Source: an uncultured Eubacteriales bacterium (lineage in GTDB: Bacteria > Bacillota > Clostridia > Christensenellales > UMGS416). From it: 63,304 nucleotides of DNA. The first letter of the stretch is position 1; every line of letters starts with the position of its first letter. Where the stretch lies: NCBI GenBank assembly GCA_900542005.1, contig UQLW01000017.1:1-63304 (forward strand). Direction: 5' to 3'. Under the pieces are notes generated by a model that saw only the letters and a list, made by a program, of their open reading frames with translations, was not told where the DNA came from and ran no database searches. The translations under genes and the position numbers were made by a program. Below, in pieces: positions 56,566 to 63,304 of the stretch.

Positions 56566-57009
56566 TTACGCCAGCTTCTCCAGCAGCTTATCCAGCAGCC
56601 CGTCGATCTGATTGGCTGTCGCGTGGTATACGGTCTCGTCGCAGCCATAGGGGTCGTCCACGTCGCCGGGCTCGCCCACATATTCGCCCAGGGTAAACAC
56701 CTTGCCCTCGGCTCTGGGGAACAGCACCAGCACAGCCTGGGAAACGCCCTCGGTCATCGTCAGGATCACATCGGCCTGCCCCGCCAGCTCATCATTAAGC
56801 TGCTGGGCGTCCCGCCCCTGAATATCGATCCCACGGCTTTTCAGCTCGGCAACCGTATCCCGGGCCGCTTTGTCGCCGGGCCACACATGGGTGCCCGCCG
56901 AGGCGCAATGCAGCCCCGTTATGCCCCGGTCAGCCACCTTTTTCTCCAGCATGGCCTCGGCCATGGGGCTGCGGCAGGTGTTCCCCGCGCAAACAAACAG
57001 GATATTCAT
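56566..57009 (-). CDS. ywlE: Low-molecular-weight phosphatase, protein-arginine phosphatase type
   Basis: A 147-residue LMW phosphatase. The P-loop is VCAGNTCRS (Cys7 to Arg13) and the general acid lies in DPYG near the C-end. In Bacillus subtilis YwlE, Thr11 in this loop makes the enzyme specific for phosphoarginine; here the same position is Thr11. ATG at 57009 follows GGAGGA and lies 14 bases after the sua5 stop. No arginine kinase gene (mcsB) is in the window. Confidence 0.92.
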   Translation of the reverse strand: MNILFVCAGNTCRSPMAEAMLEKKVADRGITGLHCASAGTHVWPGDKAARDTVAELKSRGIDIQGRDAQQLNDELAGQADVILTMTEGVSQAVLVLFPRAEGKVFTLGEYVGEPGDVDDPYGCDETVYHATANQIDGLLDKLLEKLA

Positions 57010-57023
57010 GATCCGTCCTCCTC

Positions 57024-58049
57024 CTATGGATCCATCACGTCGAAGTCGGCCGCGCGCAGCAGCCGATTCATGGCCGCCAGCCCCATGCCCTGGGGATCGA
57101 CAGCCAGACAATAAATGTGGGTAGCGCCTTGGGCGTCCATGAGGCGCAGGCTGTGGAAAAGATGCGCCGCCAGCCCATCGGGGCCTTCGCCGTAGCTCAT
57201 CAGCCGCCGTTCGCCGCACCGGTCCCGGGCCCCCTCGGAAACCAGAAGCCAGGGCCTGCCGCCGTCCGCCTGGCAGGCGTCGTAGGCCGCCAGCATCCGC
57301 TCCAGGGCGCCGGGGCCCCGCGCCGCGGTAACCTGCGCCCTGGGGGCATAGTGCCGGTGCCGCATCCCCGGTGAAGGCGCCGCGTCCGGCTCCTCCAGGG
57401 CGCTCAGGGCGCTTTGGTGTATATCCACCGGGCCCAGCAGCGCTTCCAGGGCCTCCGGCGTAATCCCGCCGGGCCGCAGGATCATGGGCCTGGCCCCGGA
57501 GAAGGACACCACCGTCGACTCTACGCCCACCCGGCAGGGGCCCCCATCCAGGATAAGCGGGATGCGGCCCGCCATATCCTCCCACACATCCTGGGCGCAG
57601 GTGGGGCTGGGCCGGCCGGAGGCATTCGCGCTGGGCGCGGCTACCGGCACGCCGGAGCGCAGGATCAGCGCCTGCGCCACCGGGTGCCCCGGCCAGCGCA
57701 CCGCCACGGTATCCAGGCCCGCCGTGACCGTGCGCGGCACCGCATCGGCCGCCGGCAGCACGCAGGTCAGCGGCCCCGGCCAGAAGGCCTCCATGGCCCG
57801 CCGGGCCTTTCCCGGCACCGACCGCGCCAGCAGCTCCAGCATCCCATAATCTGCAATGTGCTCGATCAGCGGGTTATCGGCCGGCCGGCCCTTGGCCGCA
57901 TAGATGGCTTGAGCCGCGCCGGGGTGAAGCCCGTTGCCTCCCAGGCCGTAGACCGTCTCGGTGGGGAAGGCTACAAGCTCTCCCCGCCGCAATAGCTGCG
58001 CGCCCAGCCGCAGGCCCGCTTCGCCGCAGTCCATCATCTGTGTATGCAT
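57024..58049 (-). CDS. ywlC: Threonylcarbamoyl-AMP synthase (Sua5/YwlC)
   Basis: Makes threonylcarbamoyl-AMP for t6A modification of tRNA position 37. 341 residues, the two-domain Sua5 form: a YrdC domain (FPTETVYGLGGNGLHPGAAQAIYAAKGRPADNPLIEHI; VPVAAPSANASGRPSPT; VESTVVSF) and a C-terminal Sua5 domain from about residue 220. ATG at 58049 (MHTQMMDCGE) has GGGGTG upstream. First gene of the cluster that runs through ywlE, rpiB and upp into the ATPase genes. Confidence 0.96.
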   Translation of the reverse strand: MHTQMMDCGEAGLRLGAQLLRRGELVAFPTETVYGLGGNGLHPGAAQAIYAAKGRPADNPLIEHIADYGMLELLARSVPGKARRAMEAFWPGPLTCVLPAADAVPRTVTAGLDTVAVRWPGHPVAQALILRSGVPVAAPSANASGRPSPTCAQDVWEDMAGRIPLILDGGPCRVGVESTVVSFSGARPMILRPGGITPEALEALLGPVDIHQSALSALEEPDAAPSPGMRHRHYAPRAQVTAARGPGALERMLAAYDACQADGGRPWLLVSEGARDRCGERRLMSYGEGPDGLAAHLFHSLRLMDAQGATHIYCLAVDPQGMGLAAMNRLLRAADFDVMDP

Positions 58050-58438
58050 CCGGTCACCCCCCGCCCTTTTTCCGGAAGGCGGCACGGGGATAATTCTGAC
58101 CAATCGTCATTTATCATAATCCTTCCCTGGGACTGCGTACAGCCCAAGCGCCTCAATTGACGCCTGCGCCGCCTTTACGCCGCAAAAAGCCGCGGCAAAA
58201 ACGCCGCGCGCCCGGCCCGCGCCCTTGCCGCCTATATATCCAAATCTATTCTACCCTGCGCCCGTTGAAGAATCAAGCCGTGAACCGGTTTTTCTGAAGG
58301 GGTTGGCCCGGCTGGCCTGCGTTTTTTCTTGCCTGGCGGGAAAATTGCGTTATAATACAGAGTAGCCGCGGTCCAAAAGGGGGGCGGCCGGCCGCTGTAG
58401 GGCAGGCTATTGAATCTATCTTGGGGGAGGATTTTGAT
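58050..58438. other. Divergent intergenic region between ywlC and argJ
   Basis: 389 bases without a visible gene. The left part should hold the promoter of the ywlC-to-ATPase operon; a TATGAT on the minus strand near 58118 is the best -10, but no good -35 is seen. The stretch 58150-58240 is rich in short GC palindromes (CCGCGG, CGCGCG). The argJ promoter lies at 58329-58356, leaving an argJ leader of about 75 bases with a GGGGCGGCCGGCCGC-like GC hairpin. Confidence 0.5.
58329..58356 (+). promoter_or_regulatory. Promoter of argJ
   Basis: TTGCCT (58329-58334), 16-base spacer, consensus TATAAT (58351-58356). Confidence 0.7.
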
Positions 58439-59635
58439 ATGAGTAAAAAGGGCGTAACCTATCCCATCGGTTTTACCGCCTCCGGCGTCCATGCCGGGCT
58501 GAAAAAGCAGGGGGCGCTGGATCTGGCGCTGGTTGTCAGCGACCGGCCGGCCTCCGTAGCCGGCCGCTTTACCCGGAACGTGGTGAAGGGCCACAGCCTT
58601 CAGGTATCCCGGGAGCATGTCAAGGGCGGAACGGCCAAGGCCGTAATGGTAAACGCCGGCTGCGCCAACGCCTGCATGGGCCAGCGGGGCTGGGATGACG
58701 CGGTGGCTGTCTGCGATTATCTGGCCGCCCGCCTCGGCTGCCCGCCGCAGCAGGTGCTGCCCAATTCCACCGGCGTGATCGGCCAGCCGCTGCCCATGGA
58801 GAAAATCCTCGCAGGCCTGGACGCCGCGATCGACGGGCTTTCTCCGGAGGGCAGCGACAGCGCCGCCCAGGCCATCATGACGACCGATACCCATCCCAAA
58901 ACCGCAACGGCCGACTGCACCCTGGAGGGCCATACCGTGCATGTGGGCGCCATGGCCAAGGGCTCGGGCATGATCCACGTCAATCTGGCCACGATGATCT
59001 CGGTCATCACCACCGACGCGGCCCTGACGCCCGCCGCCTGCGATGAGCTGCTGGGGCAGGTCGCCGCCGCCACCTATAACCATGTCACCGTCGATGGGGA
59101 TACCTCCGTCTGCGACACGGTGCTGCTTCTGGCCAATGGGGCGGCCGGTAACCCCGAGCTGGATGCCGGGGATCCCCGGCTGATGACGCTGGCCGTCACC
59201 CTCAAGGCCGTAGCCGGGCAGCTCAGCCGGATGCTGGCAGCCGATGGCGAGGGCGCTACCAAGCTGCTTACCATCCGGGTGGAGCACTGCCCCACGCCGG
59301 CCGACGCCCGCCTGATCGGCCAGGCCATCGCCAAGAGCCCCCTGTGCAAGACGGCCGCCTATGGCAAGGACGCCAACTGGGGCCGCCTCATCACCGCCGC
59401 CGGATACTCCGGTGCCAGCTTCGACCCGGACAAGGTGGACATCTATATCGGCGGGCTGCAGGTCTGCGCCGACGGCGGCGCCCTCCCCTTCAGCGAGGAG
59501 GAAGCGCTGGCCATCCTCGACCAGCCCGAAGTGGTCTACCGGCTGGACTTTAAGCAGGGGGATTTCTCCGATTTTATGTGGACCTGCGACCTCACCCATG
59601 ATTATGTGACCATCAACGGCTCCTACCGCAGCTGA
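58439..59635 (+). CDS. argJ: Bifunctional glutamate N-acetyltransferase/ornithine acetyltransferase
   Basis: Transfers the acetyl group from N-acetylornithine to glutamate in arginine synthesis. 398 residues. ATG at 58439 (MSKKGVTYPI) follows GGGGGAGG. The proenzyme cuts itself between Ala184 and Thr185 in NLATMI, with Thr185 as the new catalytic N-end; the oxyanion motif TGVIG is at 111-115. KDANWGRLITAAGYSG near the C-end is also typical. No other arginine genes are nearby, so argJ stands alone between its promoter and a terminator. Confidence 0.96.
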   Translation: MSKKGVTYPIGFTASGVHAGLKKQGALDLALVVSDRPASVAGRFTRNVVKGHSLQVSREHVKGGTAKAVMVNAGCANACMGQRGWDDAVAVCDYLAARLGCPPQQVLPNSTGVIGQPLPMEKILAGLDAAIDGLSPEGSDSAAQAIMTTDTHPKTATADCTLEGHTVHVGAMAKGSGMIHVNLATMISVITTDAALTPAACDELLGQVAAATYNHVTVDGDTSVCDTVLLLANGAAGNPELDAGDPRLMTLAVTLKAVAGQLSRMLAADGEGATKLLTIRVEHCPTPADARLIGQAIAKSPLCKTAAYGKDANWGRLITAAGYSGASFDPDKVDIYIGGLQVCADGGALPFSEEEALAILDQPEVVYRLDFKQGDFSDFMWTCDLTHDYVTINGSYRS

Positions 59636-59644
59636 CGGGCAGGC

Positions 59645-59679
59645 AAAAGGCCGGCAATTTGCCGGCCTTTTTCTTTTTT
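59645..59679. terminator. Bidirectional terminator
   Basis: AAAGGCCGGC and GCCGGCCTTT around AATTT, with TTTTTCTTTTTT on the plus strand and TTTTGCC on the minus strand. It serves argJ and the convergent ABC operon. Confidence 0.9.
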
Positions 59680-59695
59680 CCTCGGCCCTGGGCCG

Positions 59696-60442
59696 CTAGC
59701 TCTTGATGACGGCCCGCCGCATCATCGCCCAGGCCGCAGCGGCCATGGCTGCCGCCAGCAGCGCCATGGACAGCACGGCGATCCAGATATTCTGCGCCTC
59801 GATGCCCAACGCCAGCGAAACGGCCCGGCCCAGGGCGCTGCTGATCCGCCCCTGCAGCAGCAAAAGGTCTACCAGGGGATATACCACTACCACCAGCGCG
59901 GGAACGCCGATGCTGATCAGCAGCTTGAGCCACCGGCTCATGCGGTAATAGGCGATGGTAATCATGTATCCGGTCATAAACAGCGCCGTATAAAGGGTAA
60001 AGTTAAAGATGATGTTCTCCGCTGTCCGCTGCAGCTCCGGCGCGCCGGCATACCGGGTGTCATAGAGCGCCTCAGTCAGCCGGAACCAGCGCATGTTGCC
60101 GGCGCCCTGGCTGACCAGCAGGGTGAAGAGGTGCAGCAGCTGATCCAGCACGCACAGCAGCGCGCTGAAGCATAGCGCCATGATCAGGGTGCTGCGGAAA
60201 AGCGTCTTCCGGCTTACGCCGTTCTGCAGGGCAAAGCCGAAGTTCTCCTTAAAGGAATTCATCGCACAGACAAAGGCAAAGATGCCCGCCGACGCTTCCA
60301 TGCTGGAAAAGTTCACCGTGTCCGACACGCTCCTCGCCAGCACGGCCAATATCGCGACCACCGCCACCATAATGCCGCAGAAGATCGTGAGGCTCAGGCG
60401 CACATTGCGCAGCTGATATTTTGTAATAACAGAAAGGGTCAT
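59696..60442 (-). CDS. ABC transporter permease (ABC-2-like)
   Basis: About 248 residues with six hydrophobic helices (MVAVVAILAVLARSV, LIMALCFSALLCVLDQLL, NFTLYTALFMTGYMITIAYY, LLISIGVPALVVVVYPLVDLLLL, IWIAVLSMALLAAAMAAAAWAM). I choose ATG 60442, eight bases after GGAGG, over the GTG directly before it. It lies 13 bases after the ATPase gene and is the membrane partner of that protein. The cargo is unknown; operons of this GntR-ATPase-permease type often respond to cell-envelope stress or peptides. Confidence 0.82.
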   Translation of the reverse strand: MTLSVITKYQLRNVRLSLTIFCGIMVAVVAILAVLARSVSDTVNFSSMEASAGIFAFVCAMNSFKENFGFALQNGVSRKTLFRSTLIMALCFSALLCVLDQLLHLFTLLVSQGAGNMRWFRLTEALYDTRYAGAPELQRTAENIIFNFTLYTALFMTGYMITIAYYRMSRWLKLLISIGVPALVVVVYPLVDLLLLQGRISSALGRAVSLALGIEAQNIWIAVLSMALLAAAMAAAAWAMMRRAVIKS

Positions 60443-60455
60443 CACACGAACCTCC

Positions 60456-61301
60456 CTACATATTCGTCAGCTGAATGAACAGCCGCTGCAGATCCATGGG
60501 GGCGATTTCCAGGCCCTGCGGCACGCCCTCCGGCCGGCCCAGCACATAGGCGGTTTTCAGCCCGCCCAGTTCATCGGCGCCGACCAGCGTGCGGCCGGCC
60601 AGGTACCCGTCCACCAATCCCGCGGGGCCTGAAACCGTATATCCGCTGGCCAGCAGCTCCTCCCGGGCTTCGTCGCGGATCACCCGGCCCTGCTTGATGA
60701 TCACGATTCCCTCCACGACGTTGGACACCTCTTCAATCAAGTGGGTGGAAATCACGCAGGTGAAAGGCGCTTCGCTGTACTTTTCAATCAGCATCCGGTA
60801 AAAAAGCTCCCGATGGTTGGCATCCAGTCCCAGTACCGGTTCATCCAGCAGCACATAGGGCGTATTGACCGACAGCGCGACGACGCACTTGAAGATGGAG
60901 CGATACCCGGTGGACAGGCCCTTGATGGGTTTATCCGCCTTCAGGCCAAAGGCTTCGGCCGCCTTGTGGGCGTAGTCCCTGTCAAAGTCCGGATAAAACC
61001 GGGCGCTCCAATCAAAGGCCTCCCGCACCTTCATGGCCGGCGGATAGAGATCCTTCTCGCTCATCAGGTAGGCCAGCCGCTGCGCCGCTTCATTTTCCCG
61101 GGCCGGCATGCCGTTGATGGTGACTTCGCCCCCGTCGGGAAAGATGCGGTTGGTGATGATGTTCAGCAGCGTGGATTTCCCCGCTCCGTTCCTGCCCAGG
61201 AGCCCATAGATGCGCTCCGGCTCAAAGCGCAGGCTCACCTCGTCCAGCGCCAGCGTTTCATCGAAGCGCTTGCTTATCCCCTTTACTTCAATCCCCTTCA
61301 T
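60456..61301 (-). CDS. ABC transporter ATP-binding protein
   Basis: A 281-residue ABC ATPase. Walker A is GRNGAGKST (36-44), Walker B YVLLDEP (149-155), and the H-loop His is in VISTHLIEE. The signature motif is LSTGYRS (129-135) in place of LSGGQ, an unusual but known variant in the YtrB-like group. ATG at 61301 lies inside the end of the GntR gene (14-base overlap), so the regulator and transporter are coupled. The C-terminal 80 residues form an extra domain typical of exporters of this kind. Confidence 0.92.
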   Translation of the reverse strand: MKGIEVKGISKRFDETLALDEVSLRFEPERIYGLLGRNGAGKSTLLNIITNRIFPDGGEVTINGMPARENEAAQRLAYLMSEKDLYPPAMKVREAFDWSARFYPDFDRDYAHKAAEAFGLKADKPIKGLSTGYRSIFKCVVALSVNTPYVLLDEPVLGLDANHRELFYRMLIEKYSEAPFTCVISTHLIEEVSNVVEGIVIIKQGRVIRDEAREELLASGYTVSGPAGLVDGYLAGRTLVGADELGGLKTAYVLGRPEGVPQGLEIAPMDLQRLFIQLTNM

Positions 61302-61659
61302 GGGTATACCCCCTTGCGATCATTTCCCCCAGCTCTTCCTGGGAAATATCCAGCCGCCTGGCTTCCTCCAGCAGCTGTGCGACATAGCGGTCGTAGAACT
61401 GCCTCCTGCGCTTGGCCCTCACCTGCTCCCGGGCGCCCTTGGACACGAACATGCCAACCCCCCTTTTCTTATAAAGGATCCCCTCGTCCACCAGCAGGCT
61501 GACCCCCTTTAACGCCGTGGCCGGGTTAATCTTGTAGGTCACGGAGAATTCCGTAATGGACGGAATCTGCCCTTCCTCCGGAAAGGCGCCGCTGACCACG
61601 GCATCCTCGATCCCTTCATAGATCTGAAGGAAGATCGGTTTATCCTCCGATAGCTGCAC
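61288..61659 (-). CDS. GntR family transcriptional regulator (YtrA subfamily)
   Basis: A 123-residue repressor-type protein. It starts at GTG 61659, which follows AAAGGAGGG. The winged helix-turn-helix spans residues 8-75 (IFLQIYEGIEDAVVSGAFPEEGQIPSI; NPATALKGVSLLVDEGILYKKRGVGMFV). The short helical C-end of about 45 residues is the YtrA-type dimerisation module. It heads the operon with the ABC genes, and a perfect palindrome just downstream of the transcription start is its likely own operator. Confidence 0.92.
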   Translation of the reverse strand: MQLSEDKPIFLQIYEGIEDAVVSGAFPEEGQIPSITEFSVTYKINPATALKGVSLLVDEGILYKKRGVGMFVSKGAREQVRAKRRRQFYDRYVAQLLEEARRLDISQEELGEMIARGYTHEGD

Positions 61660-61683
61660 GGGTTTCCCTCCTTTCGTCTCTTA

Positions 61684-61705
61684 GTTAATTACTCAAGTAA
61701 TTAAC
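61684..61705 (-). promoter_or_regulatory. Palindromic operator, probably for the GntR regulator
   Basis: Perfect 10-base arms GTTAATTACT and AGTAATTAAC with a two-base centre. It begins about ten bases downstream of the -10 box, so a bound dimer would block transcription of its own operon. Confidence 0.75.
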
Positions 61706-61714
61706 CATGCAACC

Positions 61715-61742
61715 AGTATACCAGATTGCCAGCCGCTGTCAA
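61715..61742 (-). promoter_or_regulatory. Promoter of the GntR-ABC operon
   Basis: Minus-strand TTGACA (61742-61737), 16-base spacer, TATACT (61720-61715), with the palindrome directly downstream. Confidence 0.85.
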
Positions 61743-61763
61743 GGGCTATTCTCCAATTTGCAG

Positions 61764-61790
61764 AAAAAAAGAGCCGGCAAAAGCCGGCCC
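61764..61790 (-). terminator. Intrinsic terminator of the LytTR unit
   Basis: Minus-strand GGGCCGGC and GCCGGCTC around TTTT, followed by seven T; 52 bases after the stop at 61842. Confidence 0.8.
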
Positions 61791-61841
61791 TGACGCCCCT
61801 GTTCCCAAGGGGCCCCGTTTTTCCAGGACGGATAAAGGGGC

Positions 61842-62570
61842 CTATGGATCGTTTTCTGCTGCGGCCTCCCCATGCCGCAGCGCAAGCTGCACGGAGCCCC
61901 GCGCTTGAGCCCCTTGCTCTGCGTCCAGCTCGCCAGAGGCGGCCTGCGCGTCCAGCTGGTCCTCATCATAGAGATAGTAGGTCAAGGAAAATACGCAGTC
62001 CACTGAGCTTGTGCCGATAATCCAAAGCGGCTGCGCCGGCCCGCCCGAAGCCCCCCTGCTGGTGATAGGCTCACCCTCCGGCGTCAGGAAGGCGCCGGTA
62101 AAGCCCATGGCTGCACCCTCTTCCGCCTCCGGTTCCACGTAGATGAGAAAGGCGGGATGATAATAGTCAAAGGGGCCCTCGTAGGTAAAGCAGGTAAAAC
62201 GGATCCCTCCGTCCTCCCGCAGGCATTTCCGGTACCCGGGGTTTTCATCGGCCGAGTACCCGCTCAGGTAGCCCTGAGCCATTTCCTGCGGCGTATACAC
62301 CGCAAAATCATAAACCGCCTCCCAATAGCGCCGCTCCAGCCCCGGCTGACGGCTGCGCCCCATGACCGCCACGCCCACCGCAAAGATAAGCAGCGCGGCG
62401 ATCAGCGCCAGCACCGCTATCCTGGCCGGTGGCAGCAGCTTCTCCCGCCGGCAGCCGCCGCCAGCCAGCCGCCTGTTGATCGCTCCCCTATACCAGAAAA
62501 AATACCCAACCGCAGCAATGGCCGCCGCAGCCAGGGGCAAAGCCGCCCACAATACGATCGAAATACCCAT
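61842..62570 (-). CDS. Hypothetical membrane protein, two N-terminal helices
   Basis: A 242-residue protein I do not recognise. Two membrane helices (residues 5-27 and 48-69) with a short basic cytoplasmic loop (RRLAGGGCRREK), then an extracytoplasmic or cytoplasmic domain of 170 residues with aromatic-rich strands (IRFTCFTYEGPFDYYHPAFLIYVEP) and an acidic, Ala-rich tail. ATG at 62570 follows AGGAGG by ten bases. It lies 16 bases after the LytTR gene and is presumably its partner; LytTR regulators often pair with a small membrane protein. Confidence 0.7.
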   Translation of the reverse strand: MGISIVLWAALPLAAAAIAAVGYFFWYRGAINRRLAGGGCRREKLLPPARIAVLALIAALLIFAVGVAVMGRSRQPGLERRYWEAVYDFAVYTPQEMAQGYLSGYSADENPGYRKCLREDGGIRFTCFTYEGPFDYYHPAFLIYVEPEAEEGAAMGFTGAFLTPEGEPITSRGASGGPAQPLWIIGTSSVDCVFSLTYYLYDEDQLDAQAASGELDAEQGAQARGSVQLALRHGEAAAENDP

Positions 62571-62586
62571 AACCGCTCACGCCTCC

Positions 62587-63033
62587 TTAGATGCCCAATG
62601 CTTCCCGGAAGATATCATAATAGCTCCTTGTGACAACCACCTCCGCTCCGCCATCCAATGTCAGGATGAACTTGGCGCTGAAGGCCGGCTCAATACGCCG
62701 GATGCTTTCCCGCGATACGATGACAGAATGGCTGATGCGCAGAAAACGCTCCGGATCCAGAAGCATCTCCAGCTCCTTTAGGCGCTCATCGGCGCGGTAA
62801 ACGCCCGCCCTCCCATGAACCACGATTTCCTTGCCAAAGCTTTCGATGAAAACGATATCCTCCACCGCCACCCGGCATCGTGCGCGGCCGTCCCGCAGGG
62901 TCATGACCTCCATATACCGGTTCCGCTCGGTCAGCACCAGGTCGGCGTCCTCGTCCAGCTGGATCCCCTTTTCCGCCAGCGCCGCCTCCAGCGCGGGCCG
63001 GCGCGCTTCCGTAACCCTCAGCCTGATCTTCAC
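62587..63033 (-). CDS. LytTR-domain DNA-binding regulator
   Basis: A 148-residue regulator. GTG at 63033 (coding MKIRLRVTEA) is preferred, eight bases after AAGGAGG and about 22 bases after the promoter start. The first 45 residues are a short N-terminal region; residues 50-148 are the LytTR domain, with VAVEDIVFIESFGKEIVVHG, RISHSVIVSRESIRRIE and the closing VVTRSYYDIFREALG. There is no receiver domain, so it is not a classical response regulator. The membrane protein gene follows in the same unit. Confidence 0.9.
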   Translation of the reverse strand: MKIRLRVTEARRPALEAALAEKGIQLDEDADLVLTERNRYMEVMTLRDGRARCRVAVEDIVFIESFGKEIVVHGRAGVYRADERLKELEMLLDPERFLRISHSVIVSRESIRRIEPAFSAKFILTLDGGAEVVVTRSYYDIFREALGI

Positions 63034-63061
63034 CCCGCTCTCCTCCTTCCCTCTCGGGATC

Positions 63062-63090
63062 ATGATAGCGGAAATCCCCGCCTCCCTCAA
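63062..63090 (-). promoter_or_regulatory. Promoter of the LytTR unit
   Basis: Minus-strand TTGAGG (63090-63085), 17-base spacer, TATCAT (63067-63062). Confidence 0.65.
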
Positions 63091-63148
63091 GGCTTTTGGC
63101 ATAGCTTGCACAGCGGGCGGAACAACTTACATCGCCGGAGCCGTCCAC

Positions 63149-63173
63149 AAAAAAAGGGCCCCGGACGGGGCCC
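63149..63173 (-). terminator. Intrinsic terminator of the mannonate dehydratase gene
   Basis: Minus-strand CGGGCCCCG-type hairpin (arms GGGCCCCG and CGGGGCCC) followed by seven T, 11 bases after the stop at 63184. Confidence 0.85.
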
Positions 63174-63183
63174 GTTATATAAC

Positions 63184-63304
63184 CTATTCCGCCTTTACGA
63201 TAGCTTCCCACAGCCCGTTGAGATAGGCTGCGCCCAGCGCCCGGTCGTAAAGCCCATAGCCGGGCCGGCCTGTCTCGCCCCAGATCATGCGGCCGTGATC
63301 CGGG
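63184..63304 (-). CDS. uxuA: Mannonate dehydratase, C-terminal fragment
   Basis: The last 39 residues before the right edge. In the reading frame ending at the TAG at 63184 the sequence contains DHGRMIWGETGRPGYGLYD and AAYLNGLWEAI, which match the closing part of the mannonate dehydratases of Bacillota. UxuA removes water from D-mannonate to make 2-keto-3-deoxygluconate in glucuronate breakdown. Only a short piece is visible, so the rest of the gene cannot be checked. Confidence 0.8.
   Translation of the reverse strand, partial: PDHGRMIWGETGRPGYGLYDRALGAAYLNGLWEAIVKAE

Noticed and set aside
58232..59599. A 455-codon minus-strand frame opposite argJ
   Set aside because: argJ has all family motifs on the plus strand. 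The antisense frame is Gly/His-rich without features.
1..63304. CRISPR arrays, insertion sequences, tRNA or rRNA genes, prophage
   Set aside because: No array of spaced direct repeats, no transposase or integrase, and no tRNA or rRNA signature was found on either strand. Repetition is limited to the paralogous binding-protein and esterase genes.

Overview
This is a 63.3-kb stretch of a GC-rich chromosome that reads like an anaerobic, Gram-positive Bacillota of the class Clostridia. The evidence is a T-box leader, a preQ1-I riboswitch, strong AGGAGG ribosome binding sites, lipoprotein-type solute-binding proteins, the oxygen-sensitive ribonucleotide reductase pair NrdD/NrdG and a V/A-type ATPase. 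A GC-rich relative of Christensenellales would fit, but this is an inference: there is no rRNA gene in the window. Most genes lie on the minus strand. Because the DNA is GC-rich, many long antisense reading frames are open and were discarded.

Layout. 1-7.0 kb: three tandem paralogous sugar-type solute-binding lipoproteins (the first cut by the left edge) and a polygalacturonase-like protein. 7.1-9.6 kb: leuS. 9.65-10.3 kb: preQ1 riboswitch and queT. 10.4-11.8 kb: HD-domain protein and MgtC-like membrane protein. 11.9-15.5 kb: T-box(Met)-metG-tatD-radical SAM operon. 15.6-18.5 kb: rsmI, a TrmN6-type methylase and a solitary DNA methyltransferase. 18.5-20.6 kb: a Cys-cluster protein, a phosphoesterase and an unknown protein with a long structured leader. 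20.65-23.5 kb: nrdD-nrdG. 23.6-33.9 kb: a GyrI-like protein, a sugar isomerase, a Gly/Pro-rich small protein, mutarotase plus a PHP/beta-helix protein, a fourth solute-binding protein, DUF362 and URO-D proteins. 34.3-38.6 kb: a complete phosphorelay of HD-GYP response regulator, Hpt protein and hybrid histidine kinase. 38.8-46.8 kb: a GH78-like rhamnosidase, YobA-like lipoprotein, sialidase-like protein, rsmE, ThuA-like protein, DUF3267 protein and two tandem esterases. 46.8-58.0 kb: ywlC-ywlE-rpiB-upp followed by a nine-gene V/A-ATPase operon. 58.3-63.3 kb: argJ, a GntR-ABC-permease operon with a clear palindromic operator, a LytTR regulator with a small membrane protein, and the 3' end of a mannonate dehydratase gene.

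How the genes fit together. Much of the accessory content points to use of plant cell-wall sugars: GH28-like, GH78-like and sialidase-like proteins, esterases, an arabinose/fucose isomerase, a mutarotase, UxuA and four solute-binding lipoproteins. No ABC sugar permease or ATPase is present in the window, so the binding proteins must work with transporters encoded elsewhere. The housekeeping part is notable because the ywlC-ywlE-rpiB-upp cluster, which in many Bacillota precedes the F-type ATP synthase operon, is here followed by a V/A-type ATPase whose proteolipid carries the Na+-ligand pattern known from Enterococcus hirae NtpK. No single wholly new system stands out. The best candidates for a second look are the phosphorelay, the ATPase locus, the permease-less array of binding proteins, and the structured leaders at about 20.5 and 20.7 kb.
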